Shown here: one piece after another, positions 57,520 through 64,000 of the stretch | How positions within the stretch are numbered: position 1 is the stretch's first letter | Layout: each line of letters begins with the position of its first letter | From: Sphaerisporangium corydalis | GTDB lineage: Bacteria; Actinomycetota; Actinomycetes; Streptosporangiales; Streptosporangiaceae | NCBI RefSeq assembly: GCF_025506355.1 | Contig: NZ_JANZYP010000012.1 | Span: 1-64,000, forward strand | Direction: 5' to 3' | DNA: 64,000 nt | Notes under the pieces: generated by a model | Seen by the model: only the letters and a program-made list of their open reading frames with translations | Database searches by the model: none | What the model was told of the DNA's origin: nothing | Program-made: the position numbers and the translations under genes

Positions 57520-58599
57520 TCACCGGGACGGGCGGGAGGTGGAGCCGCGGATGACCAGGGAGACCGCCATCAGGACCGAGCGCGGGTGTCGTTCCGGCTG
57601 TTCGATGCAGTCGAGGAGCATGCGCGCCGCCTCCGCCCCGATGTCGTGGTGGGGGACCCCGACGGTCGTGAGCGGCGGGCTGAGCTTGTCCAGGAACGGC
57701 ATGTCGTTGAACCCGACCACGCTGATGTCGGCCGGGCACGAGATGCGGCGCTCGGCGAACACGTCGTAGCAGCCGAGCGCGATGAGGTCGTTGCCGGCCA
57801 CGACCGCGGTGAACCGGTCGTCCCGGCCGAGCAGCTCGCGCATCGCGCCCGCGCCGTCGGCCTCGCTCCACCGCGCGCACTCGACGACGAGCGACGGGTC
57901 GTCGGCCATCCCGTGGTCGCGGATCGCGTGCCGGAACGCCCGTGACCTGACGACCCCGGTGGAGGTGCTCTGCGGGCCGGCGAGGTGCGCGATGCGGGTG
58001 TGGCCCAGGTCGGCCAGGTGCTTGACGGCGAGCGCGATGCCGGTGGCGTCGTCGGCGGTGACCGTGGGCACGTCCAGGTTCTCGACGCGGCGGTTGACGA
58101 AGACCATCCTGACGCCCTCGTCGTGCATCTTCCGCAGCAGCGGGTGGTCGAGCCGCGCCGTGGCGATGATGAGCCCCTCGACCTGGCGGGACCGCAGCGA
58201 CTCGATCTGCGCCAGCTCCCGCTGGGGGTCATTGTCGGTGTTGACGATCCAGGCGCTGTAGCCGCCGGGCGCGAGCACGTCCTCAATGCCCCGCACGATC
58301 GGCGGGAACAATGGGTTGGTCAGGTCGGGGAGCACCAGCCCGACGGTGAACGACCGTGAGGTCTTCAGGCTCCGCGCGATGGGGTTGGGCTGGTACCCCA
58401 GGGTCTCTGCGGCCTTGAGCACGCGCCGGGCGGTGGCGGCGCTCACCAGCCCCTGGGTCTTGGGGTTCAGCGCCCGTGAGGCGGTGGCGGCGTGGACGCC
58501 GGCGGCCTCGGCGACGTCGCGGAGCGTGGAGGGCTGCCGTGCCTGCGGGCGCCGCGGCTCCGCGGTCGCCTGGAGCGCGGCAGGCTGGTCGGGTCTCAT
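57520..58599 (-). CDS. LacI-family transcriptional regulator
   Basis: A 359-residue repressor. HTH at about residues 25-70: STLRDVAEAAGVHAATASRALNPKTQGLVSAATARRVLKAAETLGYQPNPIARSLKT; the effector domain is the usual periplasmic-binding-like fold (GLVLPDLTNPLFPPIVRGIEDVL, VNTDNDPQRELAQIESL). It is the last gene of a leftward operon and overlaps the MFS stop by ATGA. ATG at 58599 is preceded by AAGGAGAG. Likely acts on the divergent promoter at 60.8 kb, where LacI-like half-sites are present. Confidence 0.9.
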   Translation of the reverse strand: MRPDQPAALQATAEPRRPQARQPSTLRDVAEAAGVHAATASRALNPKTQGLVSAATARRVLKAAETLGYQPNPIARSLKTSRSFTVGLVLPDLTNPLFPPIVRGIEDVLAPGGYSAWIVNTDNDPQRELAQIESLRSRQVEGLIIATARLDHPLLRKMHDEGVRMVFVNRRVENLDVPTVTADDATGIALAVKHLADLGHTRIAHLAGPQSTSTGVVRSRAFRHAIRDHGMADDPSLVVECARWSEADGAGAMRELLGRDDRFTAVVAGNDLIALGCYDVFAERRISCPADISVVGFNDMPFLDKLSPPLTTVGVPHHDIGAEAARMLLDCIEQPERHPRSVLMAVSLVIRGSTSRPSR

Positions 58600-59759
58600 C
58601 GACCGGGCTCTCCTTCGGGTCGGATCCAACGTGCGCGTGCCAGAGTGGCCACCAGCCCGAGCGGGATCGCCAGTGCCGTGGCCCAGCCGAAGATCTCAGC
58701 GTACCGATCGGCCTGCGCCAGTCCCCCGACGAACGCGGCCGCGACGGCGCTGCCGAGGAAGAGCGCGCCGGCGAACGCCGAGACCACGGTCGCGCGCGCA
58801 CGCGGCAGCACCTCGGTGGCCCACGTCTGCAACGAGGAGTGCATCGAGGCCCAGGCGACGCCGAGCAGGCCGGCCGCCGCCAGCGCCACCGCGGGCGACC
58901 GCGACAGAGCGGCGAGCCCGCAGGCCGCCGCCGCGGCGACCGCGCCGATGGCGATGAGCCGTGAGGTGTGCATGCGGCGCGACATCGCGCCCACCACGCG
59001 GGCGAACGCGAGCACCACCACCCCGTACACGGCGGTGACCGCGCCGGCGACGGTCGCGCTGGTGCCCGAGGCCTCCACGGCCGGGGGCAGGATGGTCAGC
59101 ACGCCGAGCAGCACGACCCCTTCGGCGAAGGCCAGCAGCAGCACCAGCCTGGACGGCCCGGATCGGGCGACGGCCAGCAGCGGCGCGAGCACGCTTTCGT
59201 GGGCGCGCGTGAGCGGCGGCTGGGGGAGCCGGCCCAGGACCAGCGCGAGCACGAGGGCGGCGAGGCCGGTCAGCACGAACGCGGCGCGCCAGGTGGCGAA
59301 CTGGGCCAGCGCCCCGGCGCCCACCGACGCCAGCGCCGTCCCGACGGCGACGCCCGCCATGAGGCCGGTCACCTCCCGCTGCCGCCGGCCGGCCGAGACG
59401 GTGTCGCCGATGTAGATCAGGCTCGCCGGGATGGCCGCGCTGAAGCACGCCCCGGCCAGCCCCCTGGCCACGCCTAGGCCGAGCGTCGTCGAGGAGAACG
59501 CGGCCGCGGTCGTGCACACCGCTGACAGCGACAGCGCGATGCGCATCGTCCTGACCAGCCCGAGGTGGTCGGAGACCATCCCCCAGACCGGCTGCATGAG
59601 CCCGTAGGCCAGGAAGTACGCGCCGGCCGCCCGCACGATGTCCGACAGCGGCACGCCCAGCTCGTGGGCCATCGCGATCAGCATCGGCGGCATCGCGAAC
59701 CGGTCCAGGGTGCTGACGAGCGCGGTCGCCTGCAGCAGCCGCGGTGCGGGAGCGCTCAT
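58596..59759 (-). CDS. Major facilitator superfamily transporter
   Basis: A 387-residue membrane transporter with about 12 helices. The N-terminal ALVSTLDRFAMPPMLIAMAHELGV and the loop GMVSDHLGLVRTMR (MFS motif A-like, D-x-x-G/R) are typical. Rhodopsin-type helix repetition continues to WATALAIPLGLVATL. ATG at 59759 overlaps the stop of the upstream gene by four bases. The substrate is unknown; cotranscription with a LacI regulator and binding-protein-like gene suggests a solute linked to the divergent ABC importer. Confidence 0.85.
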   Translation of the reverse strand: MSAPAPRLLQATALVSTLDRFAMPPMLIAMAHELGVPLSDIVRAAGAYFLAYGLMQPVWGMVSDHLGLVRTMRIALSLSAVCTTAAAFSSTTLGLGVARGLAGACFSAAIPASLIYIGDTVSAGRRQREVTGLMAGVAVGTALASVGAGALAQFATWRAAFVLTGLAALVLALVLGRLPQPPLTRAHESVLAPLLAVARSGPSRLVLLLAFAEGVVLLGVLTILPPAVEASGTSATVAGAVTAVYGVVVLAFARVVGAMSRRMHTSRLIAIGAVAAAAACGLAALSRSPAVALAAAGLLGVAWASMHSSLQTWATEVLPRARATVVSAFAGALFLGSAVAAAFVGGLAQADRYAEIFGWATALAIPLGLVATLARARWIRPEGEPGR

Positions 59760-60664
59760 GCACGGGCCGGGGGGTCGACGAGCCCTCGGGAGGGGTCCAG
59801 CGCGGTCGCGAGCGCGTCGTCGGCCCGCGGCGCGTACCGCTGCCGCAGCCCGACGACCGTGGCCATCGCGCCGGGGTCGGTCACCCCGTCGGTGACCAGC
59901 CCCTCGTCGGGGTCCCGCAGCCGTTCGACGTACCTGGCCGCCAGGGCGGCGGACAGGCCGAGCGCGTCCGCGGCCTCCTCGGCGGCGAGGGGGCCGGCGC
60001 CGCCGGAGACGATCTCGCGGGCCGCGTGGCCGAGGGCGCCGGCGAGCGCGTCGACCTCGGGTCTTCGGCGGTCCCCGACCACGCACAGGACCGTACCGAG
60101 GTAGGGGCGGCAGACGTCGGTGAGCCGGGCGAGGCGGACGGCCCCGGCGTCCTCGGCGCGCAGCTCGTTGCCGGCGTTGAGCATCGTGGCGTCGCACCGG
60201 CCGTCCAGGAGCGCGTCCAGGCGGCGGGGGGTGGAGCCGAGGGGGACCACGCGGTAGTCGCCCTGCTCCAGGCCGAGCGAGGCGAGCAGCGCGTACAGGC
60301 CGAAGGCGAACCCGGACCCGGGGACGTCGACGCCGATGGCCGCGCCCTTGAGGTCGGCGGCCGTGGTGAGGCCGGGCCGCGCGTACACGCCGAGCCCGAG
60401 GCCCCGGTCGACGGCCGCGACGATGCGCGCGTCGGCGGTCTCGCCCAGCGGGTTGCCGGGGGAGAAGCGGTAGGCGACCACGTTGTCGGGGCTGGTCAGC
60501 GCCGCGTTCAGGCCGCCGTCGATGAGCGCGCGGAACTGCGCGGGCGAGGAGGGGACGGGTTCCTCGCGCACGAGCAGGCCCCGTTCGCCGAGCAGGCCGA
60601 GGCGGCGGCTCACCCGCAGGAGCACCGAGGGGCTGAACGCGCCGACGACGAGTTCCTCGGTCAC
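59756..60664 (-). CDS. Signal-less NMT1/THI5-like binding-protein-fold protein
   Basis: A 302-residue protein with the type-2 periplasmic binding fold of ABC substrate-binding proteins: VTEELVVGAFSPSVLLRVSRRLGLLGERGLLVREEPVPSSPAQFRALIDGGLNAALTSPDNVVAYR, LKGAAIGVDVPGSGFAFGLYALL and LDALLDGRCDATMLNAGNEL. No signal peptide or lipobox is seen with GTG 60664 (GGAG nine bases upstream), nor with the upstream frame from 60790. Either a cytoplasmic sensor/enzyme or an SBP with an unrecognised export signal. First gene of the MFS/LacI operon. Confidence 0.65.
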   Translation of the reverse strand: MTEELVVGAFSPSVLLRVSRRLGLLGERGLLVREEPVPSSPAQFRALIDGGLNAALTSPDNVVAYRFSPGNPLGETADARIVAAVDRGLGLGVYARPGLTTAADLKGAAIGVDVPGSGFAFGLYALLASLGLEQGDYRVVPLGSTPRRLDALLDGRCDATMLNAGNELRAEDAGAVRLARLTDVCRPYLGTVLCVVGDRRRPEVDALAGALGHAAREIVSGGAGPLAAEEAADALGLSAALAARYVERLRDPDEGLVTDGVTDPGAMATVVGLRQRYAPRADDALATALDPSRGLVDPPARA

Positions 60665-60783
60665 GATGGGCGGCTCCGTTCCTTCTCGGCGGCACCGGGG
60701 CAGGCCGCCGGCCACCGGGGGCCGGCCGACCGATCTGACCGCACTCGATTGCATGAACAGCGGCGCGAAACCCCTCGCACCCC

Positions 60784-60862
60784 TTGACATTAACAGGATC
60801 GCAACTTCATGCTGCTGGCCAGCGCAATCGTTTGCGGTTAGTGCCTAGCGGCAAACGTTAAC
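60784..60862 (+). promoter_or_regulatory. Promoter and two LacI-type half-palindromes of the divergent ABC operon
   Basis: TTGACA at 60784-60789 (with a poor -10, CATGCT, at 60808-60813) is followed by GCAATCGTTTGC (60824-60835) and GCAAACGTTAAC (60851-60862). Both resemble the LacI operator GCAAACGTTTGC and are separated by 27 bp. CGTTTGC and GCAAACG form an inverted repeat. They lie between the start of the SBP gene and the signal-less protein gene, so they could be the site of the neighbouring LacI regulator. Confidence 0.55.
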
Positions 60863-60874
60863 AGAGGAGGGCTC

Positions 60875-62158
60875 ATGACCGCTTCGATCCCAGGGGAATC
60901 CGAGACCCGCGCCGGGTCGTCGCACGAGGTTCCACGCCGGCGCGGTCGAGCCCGGGGCGCGGTGACGCTGGCCGTCGTGGCGGTCCTGGCCCTGACCGCC
61001 TGCGGTCAACGCCCGTCCGAGACGGCCGCCTCCGACGTCGACAAGCCCATCGTCGTCGGTGTCTCGCTGCCGCTGACCGGCGACTTCGCCCAGCCGGGCG
61101 GCGAGGCTAAGCGCGGCTACGAGGTGTGGCGCGACATGGTCAACGCCAGGGGCGGCATCCTGGGGCGGCAGGTCGAGATCAAGATCACCGACGACGCGAG
61201 CAACCAGGACACCGTGGTCGCCGACTACACCAAGCTGATCACCCAGGACAAGGTGGACCTGCTCCTCGGCACGTTCTCCTCGCTGCTGAACTACCCCGCC
61301 TCGGCGGTGGCCGAGAAGAACGGCATGGTCTTCGTCGAGCCGGCCGGCGGCGCGCCCAAGATGTTCGAGCGGAACTTCAAGTACCTGTTCTTCGCCCAGC
61401 CGGCCACCGCGCCGCACCAGGCCGACGTCTTCGTCGACTGGATCAAGTCGCTGCCCGAGGCCGACCGGCCCAAGACCGCCGCTTACCCGAGCCAGGACGA
61501 CCCCTTCGCCCAGCCCGTCATCGAGTCGATGCGAAAGCAGCTCGAAGCGCTCGGCGTCGAGACCGTGTACACCTCGCTCTACCCCGCCGACACGACCAAC
61601 TTCCAGACCGTCGCCAGCAGCATCGCCGGCAAGAAGCCCGACCTGATCGCGCAGGGCGCGGTGTTCGAGGACGGCGTCGGGCTGGTCCGCGGCCTCAAGC
61701 AGCTGAACTACTCGCCGAAGATCCTGTTCCAGACCTCGGCGCCCAGCAACGCCGGCCAGTACAGCGACGGCGTCGGCGTGGCCAACACCGAGGGCGTCTT
61801 CTACACCGTGAGCTGGAACGAGAAGGCGTCCACCCCGCTCAACCCCGATTTCGTCGCGGCCTACACCAAGGCGTACAGTGCGGCACCCGCCGAGGACGCC
61901 GCGGACGCGTTCGCCGCGGCCCAGGTGCTGCAGGCCGCCACGGAGAAGGTCGGGTCGATCGACCAGGACAAGATCCGCGACTGGCTGCACGCCAACACGG
62001 TCGACACCATCCTCGGCCCGCTGAGCTGGGGGGCGACCGGGGAGCCGAAGGGCAGGTTCCTGCTCGCCCAGTGGCAGTCGGGAAAGGTGGAGGTGGTCGG
62101 CCCCGCCGACGTGGCGACGACCAAGACCGTGGTCAACCCCAAGCCCGCCTGGAAGTAG
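60875..62158 (+). CDS. Branched-chain-type ABC substrate-binding lipoprotein
   Basis: A 427-residue extracellular receptor of the LivJ/amide type. Arg-rich N-terminus, hydrophobic core and lipobox LALTACGQ (Cys about 46). The mature part starts VGVSLPLTGDFAQPGGEAKRGYEVWRDMVNARGGILGRQVEIKITDDASN, the type-1 periplasmic-binding signature. ATG at 60875 follows AGAGGAGG. With LivH-like and LivM-like permeases downstream it forms a HAAT-family importer for an amino acid, amide or short-chain compound. Confidence 0.9.
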   Translation: MTASIPGESETRAGSSHEVPRRRGRARGAVTLAVVAVLALTACGQRPSETAASDVDKPIVVGVSLPLTGDFAQPGGEAKRGYEVWRDMVNARGGILGRQVEIKITDDASNQDTVVADYTKLITQDKVDLLLGTFSSLLNYPASAVAEKNGMVFVEPAGGAPKMFERNFKYLFFAQPATAPHQADVFVDWIKSLPEADRPKTAAYPSQDDPFAQPVIESMRKQLEALGVETVYTSLYPADTTNFQTVASSIAGKKPDLIAQGAVFEDGVGLVRGLKQLNYSPKILFQTSAPSNAGQYSDGVGVANTEGVFYTVSWNEKASTPLNPDFVAAYTKAYSAAPAEDAADAFAAAQVLQAATEKVGSIDQDKIRDWLHANTVDTILGPLSWGATGEPKGRFLLAQWQSGKVEVVGPADVATTKTVVNPKPAWK

Positions 62159-62259
62159 CCGTAACTCGCAAGCGGCCGTAACCCCCAAGCCCGCCTGGAG
62201 GCGGCCCGCCGCCGGCCCGCCCGGCGGCGGCCCCGGAGGGCCGACGAGGAGTTCTCGAG

Positions 62260-63138
62260 ATGACACAACTTGTACAGGCGATCATCCTAGGCCTGCTGAT
62301 CGGCGGGGTGTACGCGCTCATGGCCTCCGGGCTCACCCTGATCTTCGGGGTCATGCAGATCATCAACATCGCGCAGGGCGCGTTCCTGGTCCTGGTGGCC
62401 ATGCTGACCTGGTGGCTGTGGCAGCGGACGGGCATCGACCCGATCGTCGCCTCCCTGGTCACCACCCCGCTCATGTTCGGCTTCGGCTGGGTGGTCTACC
62501 GCCTGCTGATCTCCCGGATCCGGGGGTCCTCGGCGTCGATGTCGGTGCTGCTGACCTTCGGCTTCGCGCTGGTGATCGAGGGCGTACTGAACGTGGTCGC
62601 CGGCAACAGGTTCAGGTCGGCCGCCCCGTCCTACTTCGAGGAGTCCTACCGCGTCGGGGACATCTCGCTGCCCAAGACGCAGGTGTTCGGCTTCCTCGCC
62701 GCCGTCGTGGTCCTCGGGGTGCTGTACTTCGTCCTGACCAGGACCTGGACCGGCCGGGCGATCCGCGCGGCCACGCAGAACCCCTCGGGCGCCGCGCTGG
62801 TCGGCGTCGCCGCCACCGGCACCGCCGCCCTGGCGTTCGCGATCGGCAGCGCGACGACCGGCGTCGGCGGGTCGATCCTGTCGGTGCTGTACCCCTTCTT
62901 CCCCGCCTCCCACTACGACTGGATCTCCCGGCTGCTCGGGATCGTCGTGCTCGGCGGCATGGGCAGCCTGCCCGGCGCCCTGGTCGGCGCGGGCATCCTC
63001 GGCCTGGCCGAGACGCTGACGGCCACCTACGGGTCACTCGGCTGGTCCACGCTGGTCTTCTACGTCGTGATCATGGTGGTGCTGCTGATCCGGCCGCAGG
63101 GCCTGTTCGGCGCCAAGCTGCGCGAGGACGCCGTATGA
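62260..63138 (+). CDS. Branched-chain-type ABC permease (LivH-like)
   Basis: A 292-residue permease with about eight helices. LIGGVYALMASGLTLIFGVMQIINIAQGAFLVLVAML at the N-terminus and SASMSVLLTFGFALVIEGVLN are LivH signatures; GIVVLGGMGSLPGALVGAGILGLAETL near the end is the conserved permease loop. ATG at 62260 has GAGGAG upstream. It overlaps LivM by ATGA. Confidence 0.92.
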   Translation: MTQLVQAIILGLLIGGVYALMASGLTLIFGVMQIINIAQGAFLVLVAMLTWWLWQRTGIDPIVASLVTTPLMFGFGWVVYRLLISRIRGSSASMSVLLTFGFALVIEGVLNVVAGNRFRSAAPSYFEESYRVGDISLPKTQVFGFLAAVVVLGVLYFVLTRTWTGRAIRAATQNPSGAALVGVAATGTAALAFAIGSATTGVGGSILSVLYPFFPASHYDWISRLLGIVVLGGMGSLPGALVGAGILGLAETLTATYGSLGWSTLVFYVVIMVVLLIRPQGLFGAKLREDAV

Positions 63139-64000
63139 CCCGGCTGCGGGCGATCCCCCGCGCCCACCTGGCCGCCGCGCTGGTGCTGGTCGCGCTCCTG
63201 GTGTACCCGGTGGTCAACCCCTGGCAGCCGTACCCGCAGGCGGTCATGCTGCTCGGCTTCCTGCTGGCGATCCAGGCGTCGAGCTGGAACATCATCTCCG
63301 GCTACGCCGGCTACATCTCGCTCGGCCACAGCATGTTCCTCGGCCTCGGCTCCTACACCGTCGGCATCCTGGCCCTCCAGTGGGGGATCAACCCGCTGTG
63401 GATCGCCCCGCTCGGCGGGGTCACCGCCGTGGTCGTCGCGATGCTGATCGGGTCGGTCGTCCTGCGCACCCGGGGCCACGCCTTCGTGATCATCACGATC
63501 GCGATGCTGCTGGCCGCGCAGATCCTCGCGATCAACTCCAGGGGCCTCACCCACGGCTCGGACGGCATCACCCTCGAACTGCCCTTCTGGAGCCGCGACT
63601 TCCAGAACATCCCCTTCTACTACCTGTTCCTCGGCCTGCTGGTGCTCACCGTGCTGTTCAGCGCCTGGCTGCGGCGGACCAAGTTCGGCACCGGGCTGGT
63701 CGCGATCCGCGAGGACGAGGGCAAGGCCGCTTCCATCGGCGTCGACACCACCCGCTTCAAGATCGTGGGGTACGCCGCGAGCGCCTTCTTCATCGGCGCG
63801 GCGGGCGGCGTGTACTCCTACTACCTGACCTTCATCAACCCGGTCGGGTCGTTCACCATCCTCGGCAGCGTGACCATCGTGCTCGCCGCCCTGGCCGGCG
63901 GCCGGGGCACCCTGTACGGGCCGGTCGTCGGCGCCTTCCTGGTCCAGCTCGCCGGCGAGGCGGCCACCGTGTACGGCGGCGGCACCCAGTCGCGCGTCCT
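63135..64000 (+). CDS. Branched-chain-type ABC permease (LivM-like), truncated by the window end
   Basis: The open frame starts with ATG 63135 in a four-base overlap with the LivH-like stop and runs to the window end (about 288 codons visible). The LivM signature NIISGYAGYISLGHSMFLGLGSY is present, then AIREDEGKAASIGVDTTRFKIVGYAASAFFIGAAGGVYSYYLTFINP, with six or more helices. A typical LivM has about 300-340 residues, so only a short end is missing. The ATPase genes LivG/LivF expected downstream are outside the window. Confidence 0.92.
   Translation, partial: MTRLRAIPRAHLAAALVLVALLVYPVVNPWQPYPQAVMLLGFLLAIQASSWNIISGYAGYISLGHSMFLGLGSYTVGILALQWGINPLWIAPLGGVTAVVVAMLIGSVVLRTRGHAFVIITIAMLLAAQILAINSRGLTHGSDGITLELPFWSRDFQNIPFYYLFLGLLVLTVLFSAWLRRTKFGTGLVAIREDEGKAASIGVDTTRFKIVGYAASAFFIGAAGGVYSYYLTFINPVGSFTILGSVTIVLAALAGGRGTLYGPVVGAFLVQLAGEAATVYGGGTQSRV

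Overview
The window is very GC-rich, uses GTG starts often and has G/C at nearly every third codon position. Together with paired DUF397/DUF5753 regulators, CBM2-tailed exported enzymes and MurR/RpiR and GntR regulators, this points to a filamentous actinomycete, probably of the Streptosporangiales type. No rRNA, tRNA, CRISPR array, phage or transposase gene was seen. Most genes belong to a catabolic, soil-saprophyte repertoire.

Layout. 0-3.4 kb: the tail of a proline-rich membrane protein, a secreted CE1-type esterase with a CBM2, and an exported TIGR03118-like protein. 3.5-8.6 kb: an arabinoside locus, with a MalFG-type ABC transporter and binding lipoprotein divergent from a GH51 arabinofuranosidase; the shared intergenic region has three LacI-type palindromes. 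8.7-19.3 kb: a Tm-1-like gene pair, a Pot-type ABC transporter, DapA-like and RraA-like enzymes, a GntR regulator and an IlvD/Edd dehydratase, which together read as uptake and breakdown of a sugar acid or related carboxylate. 19.4-28.6 kb: a TIM-barrel-like unknown, a fused indolepyruvate ferredoxin oxidoreductase, a GCS2-family ligase, a CbiX-like protein, a DUF574 methyltransferase and an anti-sigma-type ATPase. 28-35.4 kb: two WhiJ/AbaA-like regulatory loci, one with an amber codon inside its ATPase gene, flanking a 72-bp hairpin element present as inverted copies, a serine hydrolase and a PNPOx-like protein. 35.4-48.9 kb: DUF72, pectinesterase, a SWIM zinc-finger protein coupled to a DUF6493-like protein with an internal 30-bp minisatellite, a DUF2975/HTH pair, two exported or membrane unknowns and a HAL-family ammonia-lyase.

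48.9-57.4 kb is a histidine-utilisation locus: MurR/RpiR regulator, hutU, an M20 amidohydrolase, hutF and hutI, with the ammonia-lyase divergent. It is followed by a lysA-like decarboxylase preceded by two short, Shine-Dalgarno-equipped ORFs. 57.5-64 kb: a LacI / MFS / signal-less binding-protein operon divergent from a branched-chain-type ABC transporter cut by the window end.

A theme across the window is short tandem duplication at gene boundaries. Two hut junctions have been separated by duplicated stop/start segments, leaving mini-ORFs that keep GTGA overlaps at both ends. Two other genes have duplicated stop-codon segments, and RraA and GntR carry tandem-repeat N-terminal extensions. Several inverted repeats look like operators for local regulators and are given as hypotheses.
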